The notes below the pieces were generated by a model. It searched no databases, had not been told where the DNA came from, and was given only the letters and a program-made list of their open reading frames with translations. The position numbers and the translations under genes were made by a program. Of a stretch of DNA of 64,000 nucleotides, positions 1 to 11,310 are shown one piece after another. Source of the stretch: Macrolepiota albuminosa (taxonomy: Eukaryota > Basidiomycota > Agaricomycetes > Agaricales > Agaricaceae). The stretch spans positions 1,054,001 through 1,118,000 of the forward strand of contig JAMWFC010000053.1 in the NCBI GenBank assembly GCA_027475525.1. Direction: 5' to 3'. Within the stretch, counting starts at the first letter, position 1; every line of letters begins with the position of its first letter.

Positions 1-2496
1 GGTGTAAAAAGCCACGGGTCGGAGTTCCTGGTTGTCCGGCTCCATTTGCGAGAGGATGCCCGCGATGGCATAGTCGGAGGCGTCGCACTCCAGGACAACC
101 GGGAGGGCGGGGTCGTAGTGCCGGAGGATCGGGGCTGAAGTGAAAACTTCCTTGAGTAAGGTGAACGCGCTTTGGCACTTACTGTCCCACCCCCAGGGGG
201 TGTCCTTCCGGGTTAGCCGGTTGAGGGCCTTGGTGATACCGGAGTAGTTGTCGATGAAGCGCCGGTAGAAGTTTGCGAACCCGAGGAAGGATTGCACTTC
301 CTTGACGTTTTTCGGAGGTGGCCAGTTGAGGATTGCTTCGACCTTTGCGGGGTCCATGCGAACTCCGTCCGGGGTGACGATGACGCCGAGATATTCGACC
401 TCCGTAGTGTGGAACGAGCACTTCTCCGGTTTCGCGTGTAGGTTGTGACTTCGGAGGCGTTCGAGAACTTGCCGGACGTGGACTCGATGTTCGTCGAGGG
501 AGTCCGAATAGATCAGGATGTCGTCCAGGTAGACAATGACGAAGACGTCGTTCATGTCGTGGAAGATGTCGTTCATAAAGTACTGGAAGGTCGCGGGGGA
601 GTTAGTCATTCCGAATGGCATTACCAGATATTCAAAGAGGCCGTAACGGGTGCGGAAGGCCGTTTTCCATTCGTGTCCCGGGGCAATCCGGACGTTGTTG
701 TAGCCCGACCGGAGGTCGATCTTTGAGTAAACCTTGGCTTTGCTGAGTCGGTCGACGAGGTCTCCGATGAGGGGTAGGGGGTATCGGTTCTTCTTGGTGA
801 TCTTGTTCAAGCCCCGGTAGTCGACGCAGAGGCGGAGGGATCCGTCCTTCTTCTTGGCGAAGAGAACCGGTGCGCCGGCCGCGGAGATCGAGGCGCGAAT
901 GAAACCCTTACCGAGCATGTCGTCGAGGTAGTCCTTGAGTGCCCGGAGCTCGACCTCGGACATGTTGTAGACTTTGCCGAGCGGGGGGCTCGCGCCGTCT
1001 TCGAGGTCGATCTTGTGGTCGTACGGCCGGTGCGGGGGGAGGTCCTTGGCGCTACCTTCAGAGAAGACGTCAGCAAACTCGTGATACTCGGGGGGAACAA
1101 CTTCGGCGAGGAGTTGGTCCTCAGTCTTAGCGTCGGGGCCGGTGTTTTCGGCCCGGAGGTGTTCCTCAGGTAGCGTCGGGGATACCTGGAGCTGGTAGGC
1201 CGGGATGCCGTCCTGGAGAATTCGCGCGAAGGGGGTGCAGCCGATGATTTTGATGTCCGGGGTTCCGGGTGAGTCAGGGGGGTCGTTGGGTTCGGGGCTG
1301 GGCCTGGGGGGTCGGTGGTTCCGGGCGGGGTAATGAGGCCCCTTGTAACGATTTCGAGGGACGTTGGGGGGAAACTTGATGGGTTCCCTTCGGGGAGTCT
1401 CGGGGCATCCCGGGTCCTCCGAGGCCCGTGGGTAGAGGTGGATGGCGGCGGCAAGGTGGGCCTCCGGGCTAGGGAAGGTCATGGTGAGGTCTTCCCAGCA
1501 GATGTCGGGGTTCACCTCCTGGAGCCAAGGGAGGCCTAGGACGATGGGGGTCGTTTCGGGGAGTCGCGTGACCAGGAAGTTGGCCGGGAACGTTAGGTCG
1601 TTGTCGAGCGTTATGGTGGTGGAGTGTCCCTTCGTGATAAGTCCGGCGGTGGCGTCGTTCCCATCGAAGAGCCGGAGCCTGAGAGGTTTGTCGAGCTGGG
1701 TGTAGGGAAGGGCGAGGCGGTCGCTGATGAACATTCTGGTGGCTCCGCTATCGACAAGGGCGAGGAGACGTTCGGTGGCGGCGCTGAGGCGGACATGGAT
1801 CATGAAGGAGCGGGTGGCCCGGGAGCGGAGGCCGGGGGGCTCCTCCCGGGGACACCGGGGGTCCTCCGGACCCGCTGGAGGGGGCGGGGGTTCGAAGGGG
1901 ATTGTTTCTTGGGTTGCGTCTCGGTCAAGGGCAAGCGTGAGGGCCCTCCAGTCGATTCAGGGATTGGTGGCACGCAGCCATGGGAGTCCGAGGACGAGGG
2001 GGGCGGCGGCGTGGAGCCTGGTAACCAGGAGCCGGAGTGTCTGGTGATGGCCAGAGGCGAAGGTCACGGGCATTTGCACGAAGTGGGTGATGTCGCCGGC
2101 GGAGGAGGAGTTTCCGTCGAAGAGTCGGAGATGGATGGGGATGGGGAGCCTTTGAGGGGGCTGGGGGGCAAGGGCAGCCCAGGTTTCGTCGATGAAGTTG
2201 TCGGTGGCGCCGCTGTCAACGAGGGTGTTGACGGGCGCCGGGGAGGAGGCGAGGGTGGTACGGAGGAGGAGGGACTGTGGGGAGTGTGAAGGGAGGTGGG
2301 CCAGGAGGGTGTCCGAGGATTGTTGAGCCGTGGCGCGAAGGTGGGAGACCGGGGCGGAGAAGACGTCGGGGTCCGGACCGCGATTCAGAATGTCTTCTAT
2401 TTCTAAATCGCTGGGTCGTTTTCCGTAAACTGGAAGTCGCAGTCTTCCCCGTCGATGGTCCAGACGGCCCGACCCATGGTCTGGCGCTTTGGGCAA
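1..2496 (-). CDS. Gypsy-1 pol polyprotein (two retropepsin domains, RT, RNase H start), partial
   Basis: Pol is in the -1 frame relative to gag and overlaps its end. The frame stays open from 2496 to the window edge except for one TGA at 1957-1959. In order it holds a retropepsin with the catalytic triad DSGAT (about 2220-2200) ending in LGLPWL; after the TGA and a Pro-rich linker, a second retropepsin with DSGATRMF (about 1755-1735) and its own LGLPWL; then a linker and reverse transcriptase with RTRYGLFEYLVMPFGM and the catalytic YLDD at 520-531. The sequence closest to the edge looks like the start of RNase H (ECDASDYAIAG). The start by frameshift is inferred; 2496 is simply the first usable upstream position. 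The lone TGA could be a mutation, readthrough or an error. Confidence 0.9.
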
Positions 2497-5152
2497 CTGC
2501 TGATGAAGTGTCCGGGTTCCCCGCAGAGGAGGCAGGTGCCCTTCCAGCGTCGCTGTTCCTGAACATCGTCGGGGACATCGATCCAGGGGCGGTCGGGGTT
2601 CCTGACTCGGTTTGCTCGAAGAGCTTCCTCTTCGTCGTCTTCGGGGTGTTCGTCGGCTGGGTTGTCGGGGTCGTCGGGGTCTCCGGGGAGGGAGTCGGGG
2701 GTGTCGTTGATGTCGGCTGCATTGAGGGCGGCTGGTGGTCGTGGTGCCGGGGCGCGGGGCGGTCCCGGGGGTCCTCGTCCTGGGGTCGGGCGCGTGGGGG
2801 GGTCTTGCGGCACCTGGCTAGGGCCTCCGGAGTGATTGGCCTTCCAAGAGGGTCCTCCCGAAGGGGCCCAATGGCCCCGGGAGCCGGAGTACTCGTTGCG
2901 ATCTTCCCAGTACCTTTGGTCGATCTGGGTCACCAGTGCCTTGTAGCCGTTGTATGTTGCCTGCTTGGGTGCGAGGCGGAGGACGTCTTTGATTCGCTGA
3001 GGGAGCGCTCGCCGGAGGGCGAACCGGAGGGCGTTGTAGTTCCAGCCCGTCTCATAGGCCTCCTTCTCGAATCGGACGATGAAGGTGGCAAAGCGCTCCT
3101 CGGATCTCATTCGGAGGTTGAAGAGGTTTTCTTCGGCTTCCGCGACGGTGTCGAAGATGCCGAAGCGGCCGGAGAATTCCTGCACGAAGGCCGCCCACTG
3201 AGATAACACGGGGTTGTTGGGGTCGAACCGGAGGAGGGCCGTGTAGTGGTCGAAGGCCAATCCCTGCAGGTACGAGGCGGCGAATGCGACGCGGGACCCT
3301 TCGAGCTGAAACGTGACGGGTTTGGCTTGAAACATGTTGAGGCACTGCATCAGGAAGGTTCGCCACCTCCGGGGGTCGCGTCCGTGGAAGGGTTCGGGCT
3401 TCTGTATGTCGAGCTTACCTTCTGCATCAGGAAGGTTCGCCACCTCCGGGGGTCGCGTCCGTGGAAGGGTTCGGGCTTCTGTATGTCGAGCTTACCTTCC
3501 CGGGCGAGGGCGTCCCGGGTGTCGTCCTGCGGGTTCGGTGGGCGCGAGGGGGGAGCGGTGTGGTAGTAGTAGTAGTAGTGGTTCCCTCCCCCCTGCTGAG
3601 GTGGGAAGGCGCCGGCGGCGGCACCCCATCCCCCGGGGGGTCCTCCGTCTGGTGGGCCTCCTCCGGGGGGCTGGCCGTGCCCCCCGGGTGGGGGTCCGGG
3701 GGCCCATTGGGGGTTGGGGAGCTCCCGTGGGGGCGGCGGGGGGCCGCCGGGTCCGAGGGGGTGGGCAGCGAGGGGAGGTCGTCCCGGGGGGGGAGGGGGT
3801 GGGTGGGGGCCCTGTCCGGGGTGTTGGGGGGGTTGACCGTAAGAGGGTCGAGGGAGTCCCGGGTCGGGGCCATGCGAGGGTCGGGGGGGCCCGTGGTCTG
3901 GGAAGGCCCGGGGGGGTCCTGGCCCGAAGGGGGGCCGGGGCGGGGCTGGCTGTGGCCGGGTGTCGTCCTGGGGTCCCGGGGGTCCTTCGCGGCCTCGGGG
4001 GGGGCGCAGGTCCAGGTGGGGTGGGCGTTCGCGGTTAAATTCGGGGGCGGTAGCGGGAGGGGGGTTCCCGGGGTTCTGAGGTTCGTCGATGTACGAGAGG
4101 GTGTCGTCCGAGGTGTCGTCGCTCTCAGGTCGGGGTTTACCTCTCAGGGGCAGGGGGTTGCCTTCGGCCGCCTGTGCCCACGTGTTGAAGGTGCCGGGCA
4201 CGGAGTAGGCTCGGGGACGGGCGGAGAGTCCGACGGTGTGGGCGGCGGGTTGGTCGAAGAGGCCCCCAGTCGGGTTTAGGGACCGCAGAGTGGCAGAGGC
4301 GGCGTTGAGCTCCTCCTGCCGTCGTTGGTCTCGCGGCGGGGGGTTCCCTCGGGTACCTGAGCGGGGGTCGTCCCTCTGGACGTGGAACGAGCGGGCCGGA
4401 TCCAGAGGGTCCTCGAAGCGGCGGGGGTTGGGGCTGGTGTGGATTTCGTCTATCAGGCTCTGGAGTTCGTCCCGGAGCGTCGGGTCCACTTGCAGCGTTC
4501 TTTTGGTGTTGTCGGGGAGGGTCCCTTTCAGGAATTGGTCGTGGAAGCGGAGGAGGCGATTGGCCCATTCTTCCGGCGTGCCCCGGAGGTCGTGGTTGCC
4601 GAGGGTGACCAAGAGGGCGCGCGTGCGTCGGGCGAATTCCTCGGGGGAGGTGCGGAGTGCGCGCAGCACTTCGTCTCGCTGTCGGAGGTACTCCTCCGTT
4701 CGTCGCTCCAGGGGAGAGGTCGGAGGGCGGGCCGGCGGGGCTGCCATGGGGCGTGGCCGATTCTGGGGCGGTTCCGGGGTTTCTGTATTCGAGGGGGGTG
4801 GTTGGGGTTGGGCGGCCTGCGGCCAGGGTGCGAATGGCCCTCTGCTGGCGGGGGGTAGATTGACTCCCCACGGGGTTTCGGGGAGTCCCCCGGGTACCAT
4901 CCTGTAGGTGCCAGAGTTGACGGGAGGGTTGGCGTACATCCGCCAGTCCGGAGGATGCAGAAGCTGGCTGGCCGAGGGGCCGTAGGCTCCATTCGGGTCG
5001 GGGGCCCAGAATCGGGGTGCGGGGTAGATTTCGGGGATCGGGGGTGGGTATACGGGTTGGGGGGTACTGTGGTTGTATTGTTCGGGTAGTGGGCGACCGT
5101 AGGCATCGGTTTGGTAGCCCACGGGGTAGTAGACGGGGGTGTACGTAGACAT
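2403..5152 (-). CDS. Gypsy-1 gag polyprotein (frame broken by a 77-bp duplication)
   Basis: This is the structural gag protein of the retroelement. It starts at ATG 5152 (MSTYTPVYYP). The first half is low-complexity, rich in Pro, Gly and Gln, with a run of five tyrosines. The conserved gag core (PFHGRDPRRW... region, about 3440-2880) follows, and then a CCHC zinc knuckle of form C-x2-C-x4-H-x4-C (CLLCGEPGHFISSC) near 2540-2500. The open frame from 5152 ends shortly after the duplication junction at 3422, and a second frame from 3443 runs to the stop at 2403. Without one 77-bp copy the span is 2673 nt, exactly 891 codons, so the gene is probably intact in the organism. Pol follows in an overlapping frame. 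Confidence 0.9.
3345..3498. repeat. 77-bp exact tandem duplication #1
   Basis: Two copies, period 77, in Gypsy-1 gag; shifts the frame (77 = 25x3+2). Confidence 0.95.
3564..3578. repeat. (TAG)5 microsatellite encoding poly-Tyr in gag
   Basis: Five TAG units on the plus strand read TAC TAC TAC TAC TAC on the coding minus strand, giving a Tyr5 run flanked by His in the low-complexity half of Gypsy-1 gag. Confidence 0.85.
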
Positions 5153-5197
5153 CGAGAACGGGGTAAGGGGGAGTCTTGATATTATGTCAGGTTCCGC

Positions 5198-6082
5198 TGA
5201 CGACGGGGGCCTCCGGGGGCAAGCGGGTCCTTACTAGGCGGACTCGAAGTCTACGGAGAGTCTCCGGGTGAGTTCCGGAGTTTTGGGTAGGGCGCGGGGT
5301 GGCTACGGAGCGCCGGAGTTCGTAGGAGAAGGTAGAGCAGGATCCCGGGCTAAGTCCGGAATACGAGGCGGGGGTGGGCGTACGGAGCGCCGGAGTTCGT
5401 AGGAGAAGGTAGAGCAGGATCCCGGGCTAAGTCCGGAATACGAGGCGGGGGTGGGCGGAGCCTTGTTAGGGCAGAGGGGTGATCGGAGGGAGAGACTGAG
5501 ACCGGGAGACTGAGACGGGAACCGGGAGACTAAGTTAGAATTGAAGTGAGACTTTTAAAGGGCCGGGAGACTTGAGAGAGTAAGACAGATCGATTGAGAC
5601 AAGTACGAAATAGACAAGAGAGTATAGAGACGAGTTTATAGCAATATCAAGACTACCGTAACGTACTACGAGCTGCGGGTTAAGTACCAGGTGCCGGCTG
5701 AGCTCCGGCCCCCTGGGTAAGGTCCGTACCCCTTCCATGTGGTGCGTCCTGTGCGGTGTATTGTCCAGGTGTCAGTCCTCTGCGGTCGTGTAGTCCCAGG
5801 GGGCGCAGATGGGTTCAGGAGTGGCGCCGGGAGGGCAGCGTCAAGTGGGGGGCGGCCTCCGGCATGATCGATCGGGGCACGTGGCGCGTTGGCGGGGGTT
5901 CGGGCCTTACCCGGGGGTCGAGCATCGGGTTGGGCCAGGTCGGCCTTGGTCGGGGTGGCCTCGGATTTAGTCGGTCTTGTCCCGATGTGTTCCGGGGGCG
6001 CGCTGGGGGGTTGGGTTTCAAAGGAGGGGTTCCAGGCAGGACTTACTGGGGAGTCGGGGTGGCGCAGGCGTGGCTCGTGACA
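5198..6082 (-). repeat. Putative 5' LTR of Gypsy-1
   Basis: This non-coding stretch lies upstream of gag. Read on the minus strand it starts TGTCACGAGCC and could end in CGTCGTCA at 5198, giving a TG...CA element of about 885 bp including one 77-bp duplication. The second LTR is outside the window, so the inner boundary and the primer-binding site are guesses. No clear tRNA-complementary site was recognised downstream of it. Confidence 0.4.
5304..5457. repeat. 77-bp exact tandem duplication #2
   Basis: Two copies, period 77, in the putative LTR of Gypsy-1. Confidence 0.95.
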
Positions 6083-6099
6083 GTCATCACTTGACCTTG

Positions 6100-8270
6100 T
6101 GTCAATTGATATGTCCTATAAGAATAGATTTAGAGTTAGGGACTTTGTTCTGGCAGGTTTTTTCGTGATTTTTTCACTGATAATCTGGTCTGCAAGGTAA
6201 GCCCATTTCAGCTATTTGTTGTCAAATTTTAGGTAGTGTTGTGTTTTCATTAGTTCTATTGCCTCGCTTTTTATTCTAATATCTAGAACTTTTTGCCCCT
6301 CCTGCTTAAAGGGGAGTTGCAGTATATTTATCCCTATTATTGGGAGAGCTTTTGTTTCTTATAGGAATTCTTTTGATATTCTTGTTAGGAGGTCTTTAAT
6401 TTGCCTTGGCATGCCTTGCACCCATGCACGATATTGGGATCTACCACCTACTACCATGCCTATTATTAGGTATTTGCCTTCCAGGGTGGGGTTATTTCTT
6501 CCCCATTTTTTGAGGTCCCTTATTATTGCTTTCACTATTGATGTCCACACACTGGCATTTTCAATATCATTCTCTATAAACATGCCCAACAAGCATGTTG
6601 CTTCATCTTTGTCTGCTATCTTAATTTCCATTGAAATAGTTCTACTATCTGTTCTAGACTTGCATGTATTTATTAAAGTACTTCTATAATAATTTATGCC
6701 AACTGGAACTATCACAGTCTTTGAGATATTGAAACATGCTCCTAATGCCTTGCACTAGGCCTTCAGAATTTTCTCTAGGTCATGGAAGCTATCCTCCTTC
6801 CCAAAGTACACCATGATGTCATCAGCAAAGAGAGTTATAATTAGCCTTTTTATGTTTTTTCCAATATTAATGCCTTTCAGGGATGATTTTCTAATCATTT
6901 GGATAAGTGATTCGATTGCTAGATTGAAGAGCATGCATGATAGCGGGTCTCCTTGTCTTACGCCTCTTGTTACCTTAAACTTGTCACTCACTTTGCCTTC
7001 TTCCAGAATAACTTTTGTGTATGCATATATCAGAATAGAGCTTTTATTGTATGTATAAAACCTTTTGAGATACCAAACTTTTTCAGAGATGCCCAAATAA
7101 AAGGGTGGAGAATCCTATCATATGCTTTCTCTTGATCTAGGCATATTACTATTCTGTCCATTCTCATCTTACTGCACTAATCTATTGTGAGTTGCGCTAA
7201 TTCCATTTGATTTTCTATCTTGTGACCTGTCATGAACCTAGCCTGGTCAGTGTGAATGAGGTCTTGCATGATCCTACTCAGTCTGGTGGTAAGTACTTTT
7301 ATAAAGATTTTATAATCTGTATTTAAAACTGTTATAGGTCAGTAGTTTTTGATATCCATCTTGTCTCCTTTTTTATAGAGAGGGCATAGCCATCCATTGG
7401 CAAAGCCAGTATTCAGCTCCATTCCATATTTTTGTATGTCATTGAAAACTATTGTCAGGACATCCATGATGTTGAAACTTTCTTTTTCATTTTCTATTTG
7501 TTCTTCCAGCACCGTTTCTATGGCAAGCCACAATTCATGGATAATGCTGTCAAGGCCAGCTGCTTTCCTACTTTTTAGTGTGTGCATTGCTTTCTTTTCT
7601 TTTGAGTTTGTTGTTAAAGAGGGGTGGTCACCTTAGCACAGCTATTATCTCTCTTGATGAACATTCTTTCTTTATTCATATTTATCTACTGTTTTGAAAT
7701 TGTCTCACCATGTACATAGCAGCTTGCAGACACTGTGTCTCTTGCTCTTGTAAATTGTAACATTTCTAAGTTCCAAATTTTTACATTGATTATCGCAGCT
7801 TCCTCCCTTTTCTCATCCTCATTTAGCAGTGCATTATTCAGGGCCTGCAGTCTATTTTTTGTTAAGGCACTAATCTCTTTTAGAATCTTTGGCTTTAGGC
7901 TTTTTGAGTGTCTGCAGACTTCTTCTATTGGTCAATTCGAGATTGGATGAGTCTATTCTGCATTTAAAAAGTGAAGTCCATTATTGTTGGGTTTTCTCTG
8001 CACCATCCATCTGCTAAGTCAAAGCCTGATTTGATGTCAATAAGAGCATTGACATTTTCAGTGAGATCTACATGGGCAAGCAGGTGATCTATGGCCTCCT
8101 CTACCATGTTAGTATCCCCCAAAACTATGCTTGGCTTCAGCATGAGGAGTCTTGTCTTCCAGTGCATTCTCATGTTCTTTTTAGGGTCGTTTAGAGTATA
8201 TGTATTTACTGTACTCATTGTGGTAAAATGCACAAACTTCTGAGAGGTTATGACAGACTCCCCACTTCTC
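6100..8270 (-). mobile_element. 5'-truncated, decayed LINE (non-LTR retrotransposon)
   Basis: Read on the minus strand, the region starts inside an APE-type endonuclease: YTLNDPKKNM, VLGDTNMVEEAIDHL and DGWCRENPT near 8230-7965 resemble its C-terminal half. It continues into a LINE reverse transcriptase with RGVRQGDPLSCMLFNLAIE and the catalytic FADD (FADDIMVYF) near 6990-6790, and then a C-terminal block (WGRNNPTLEGKY) near 6480. Frames are interrupted many times, so it is dead. Beginning part-way through the endonuclease fits the 5' truncation typical of target-primed reverse transcription. The clade (Tad1-like) is a guess. It lies between Gypsy-2 and Gypsy-1; exact ends are not visible. 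Confidence 0.85.
6755..7096 (-). pseudogene. LINE reverse transcriptase core fragment
   Basis: An open stretch of 113 residues carries the LINE RT motifs: VRQGDPLSC (motif 4 region), then LFADD with the two catalytic aspartates. The sequence upstream (about 7590-7340) continues the same domain in another frame (SRKAAGLDSIIHELW, CPLYKKGDK). It is a decayed copy with no intact start. Confidence 0.85.
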
Positions 8271-8282
8271 CAGAAGCGCTAA

Positions 8283-9010
8283 TCAGCTCTCCTCAGGAAT
8301 CCTGCCTTCTGGCATGCAGACGTGTTCTAAAATTTTAAATTGCAGTGCACAAAGAACCAGCTTATATCCTGAAAATGTCCCGCTACAATATTTCATGCAT
8401 TGAAGCACTTGGTTGACCAATTGAAAGAAGTCCCATAGCACCATATAGATATTAGAATTCTCCAGGTGTACTTTGAAATACAAGGCACCAATCTTTTAGG
8501 CCCTTAACACCTACGTTGTCGATGAAGCTGAGTACATAGTAAGGTATTTCAGGCTGTAGGATAAATATAATATTGTCGTGGAATATAGGTACCAAGTTTG
8601 TCCATCTCATGGAAAGTGTAACTAGTCATAGCACTCCAAATAATGTTTGAAATGTTGTCAAGTCGTGAGAGGAAGGGTGGATTAAGCGCTTGTCATAGCC
8701 AACGTACAAATCCAGAGTAGCACCACATATTTGTCCCATGAAAGATTCAGCGACATGATCAGGAAAGGGCGGTACCTCTGAATAACAAATTATGGCTTTT
8801 TTTAGCAGCTCCAGACTGAACTATATGCAGCTTCCCATTTTTCTTTAGTATGCAAAACCATCTCAATCTGTAGGCCAAATTAGAAGGCTCATAAACTCCT
8901 GCCACTATCTTGGAGCAAATAATTTGGCAAACTTCAGCTTCAATGCCCAGTGGTATAGGTTGGTTGTGCTTGGTCCAAGGTACATGAGATATTGTCAGTA
9001 TAACCACTGG
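8283..9010 (-). pseudogene. Gypsy-2 reverse transcriptase remnant
   Basis: The piece at 9007-8759 resembles the RT N-terminus (ISHVPWTKHNQPIPLGI, AGVYEPSNLAYRLRWFCI). The piece at 8483-8283 resembles the later palm/connection region (MKYCSGTFSGYKLVLCALQF). Between them the frame is lost, and the catalytic YLDD-type box was not found intact. The stretch at 9138-9638 is the linker between protease and RT (FHIKRKIIGNLLATLPKLNP). Confidence 0.75.
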
Positions 9011-9769
9011 TGAAAAGAAGTCAGTTCTAAGTTTACCATGCTCTGAATTCTCCCAAGCAAATGCTTCGTTTTATTTCTACATAATGTCAACCAATATATC
9101 TAGTTCCGCCATTGATAGAAAGCCTGTATTATGGGTGCTAAGGAATAGCACCTGTTATTCTGCCATAAAATCTTCTTGTAGATTCAAAGGATGGCAGATT
9201 CGGATTGAGTTTGGGAAGAGTTGCTAATAGGTTGCCAATTATCTTTCTTTTGATGTGAAATTTCTCAGGCATGGCACTCGCTACTGGTTTCATTTTAAGC
9301 GCCACTGGCTTGTACTTCTTTTTGACCTGAACCTCTTTGCGCTTAGGGGTACTATTGTTAACAAACGTATTATAAATGAAATTTTGGTTTCTAGCAAAAC
9401 CAGATATCAATGATTCTTTAAAATCAGGAGTAGAAACAAAATAAGTGTCTGTTGAAAGGTTTTTAGTAATATCTGATGCAGTGAGGTATAAGTAGGATAA
9501 AGCTTCACTAGTAAGCTTATGGGCCAAGAGGGTATGTGATATAAGGGTTACTTGCCTAGTCCAATGATTATAGTCCAAGATAAGTGCTTCATCTCCATGA
9601 TCCTCATTACTCATCTTTTCGATGGTGCCAGAAAACACTCACAAGAGTCATTGATAACATAAGGTCACTTTTTTGGTCCTGGCTTCTGGAATTTCCCTTG
9701 TGAAAATGTTGGAACTGTTTTTTTGATATCAGAGTTAGAATTGCTTATAGTTAGCATTGTCTCGTCTTC

Positions 9770-10110
9770 AGATGTCGTCTTGACTACTAATCAAGCTAAC
9801 ACGTTGAAAGGCCTTCTTAATAGTAAATCATATGTGGGTGATCTGAGAATGTGAATTTGAAAGTAGAATGTAAGGTCACCAATAGCACATGGAACGTTAC
9901 AGGCCACTCCCAAAGATCGATCAATAGTGCTATTAGCGCTTTGCATATTAAGAATAATCGTCAGGTTCTAAATAATGCCAAGTTCATTAGCGATGTCAGC
10001 AGCCATAGAAATGATCTGAGATCCACTGTCCACAATAGACCTGATTTCGCTTTTGCTGTCCACAGTCAGCATGATTGATTGGATAGCGTAGGAGTCCTGG
10101 GCTACAGTCA
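9770..10110 (-). pseudogene. Gypsy-2 retropepsin remnant
   Basis: The minus-strand translation gives the active-site triad in IVDSGSQIISMAADIANELG (about 10040-9980), then a TAG where Trp is expected. It continues without further stops through LGVACNVPCAIGDLTFYFQI to YDLLLRRPF, matching the LLGRPF end of this protease family. The frame identifies the element, but the TAG kills it. Confidence 0.8.
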
Positions 10111-10180
10111 GAATGGCAGGATCATTACTAAATCTTAGCAACTTAAGGTAGGTCTCAACTGGGTCAATGGATATAGCTTT

Positions 10181-11310
10181 TTAGGTGGTGTGGCCTCTTC
10201 TTTGGTTTCTGGGGTTACAGTTTTTGTGATGTACGTGAAATCCAGGTAGCATGTCATCACATTCGTCCACTGTTGTTACGTTGTTAGCTATGTTTTGTCG
10301 AGGGGTAACCATGGTACACATCTGATTCCTGATGTCTGGTGCCACAATACATAGCTCTTCTACTGATAGTATAACCTGGCTTTGCATAATGCGATTAAAA
10401 ACTACCTTAGACTTTTCTAGGTTGTATATAGGTGCAGTTGGTTGATAGCCCCCCATAGGGTTGTCTGGCACTCCGAAGTTGCAATTAAGGGGCAGGGTGT
10501 AGTTTTCTCCAAGGCCAGTGTAAAGGTGCAGCAGTGGTTCAGTAATGGTAGATGCCTTGGTTGCTTCTGATGAGTTGTCAGTAGCACTAGAAGTCAGAGC
10601 TTTTGCTGGGGCAGGGTCTGTCATAGCGCCTGAGGGTTTATAGTCTTTTAAAGGCTGCTTGCCCTTTCTGATCTATACCCCATCAAAGACTGATTCTTTA
10701 GCAACTTCAGCTCCTTTTCTAGCATCTCGATTCTCTTCTTGCATAACAATGTATGTAGGTCAATCACTATTCTTGATGAACCCATTGCAGTTATTGGTGA
10801 CACTAGGAGCTGGCGACTCTAGTTTGAGTGTCATCTCTCCATGGTCTGAGCCAGGTTGCTGCAAAGGTATACCTGTGTCCATACCCTTTAATACCCACTT
10901 TTCTGCCTCAAAGACTTTTTCTATATCGTAAGGTTTCTCAGGATAATGGTCATGCATAAGAATCTCCAAGTGTCATGCAATCTTAGTCCATAACAAGGTT
11001 GGGAATCCTTGTTGAAACAAACATCGCTCCTTGTTCCTGTATAACTTTCCATTCTGGATGAGCCATCTTGCTATTTGCTGAAAATTGCAATAATAAGTTG
11101 ATAACGTGCCTAGAGTGTAGATCCCCATCACAAAGGTGTCCTGAACTCAACTTCTGGATTTTCATTACTGTATAACATGTAGCTTCTTCAGTGCCAGGAT
11201 ATAAATGAACAATAGCCTTCTTCCATTCATTATAGGTAAAATAGTTCATGGGGCTTTGTTTTGTCCCATTTTGGCAATAAAAAGTGGTTTCTGGGTGGCA
11301 TGCACTGGTT
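10181..11310 (-). pseudogene. Gypsy-2 gag remnant
   Basis: The N-terminal part reads MEQLNNQCMPPRNHF... PKWDKTKPHEL near 11310-11240, then YNEWKKAIVHLYPGTEEA (11249 downwards), a pattern of Agaricomycete Gypsy gag. The piece at 10624-10181 has the NRIMQSQVILSVEELCIVAPDIRN block typical of the DUF4100 region before the protease. Several stops and frame changes separate the pieces. Confidence 0.75.

Larger units (their letters stand above)
1..6082 (-). mobile_element. Ty3/Gypsy LTR retrotransposon (Gypsy-1), 3' part outside the window
   Basis: Minus-strand element with 5' LTR, gag, and pol carrying retropepsin, reverse transcriptase and the start of RNase H; integrase and the 3' LTR lie beyond position 1. 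It is markedly GC-rich, unlike the AT-rich decayed elements to its right. Its frames are almost intact: one in-frame TGA in pol, and one gag break caused by a 77-bp duplication. That suggests a recent insertion. The outer edge at about 6082 is inferred from a TG-type terminus (TGTCACGAGCC read on the minus strand). The target-site duplication cannot be tested without the other end. Confidence 0.9.

Noticed and set aside
3561..3580. TAG microsatellite as part of a repeat array or regulatory site
   Set aside because: It codes the Tyr run in gag and is only five units long.
1315..4907. Long plus-strand open frames (for example 2277-3206 and 3334-4038) as genes
   Set aside because: They are antisense shadows of the GC-rich Gypsy-1 gag-pol, with Gly/Arg/Val-rich low-complexity translations and no domain.
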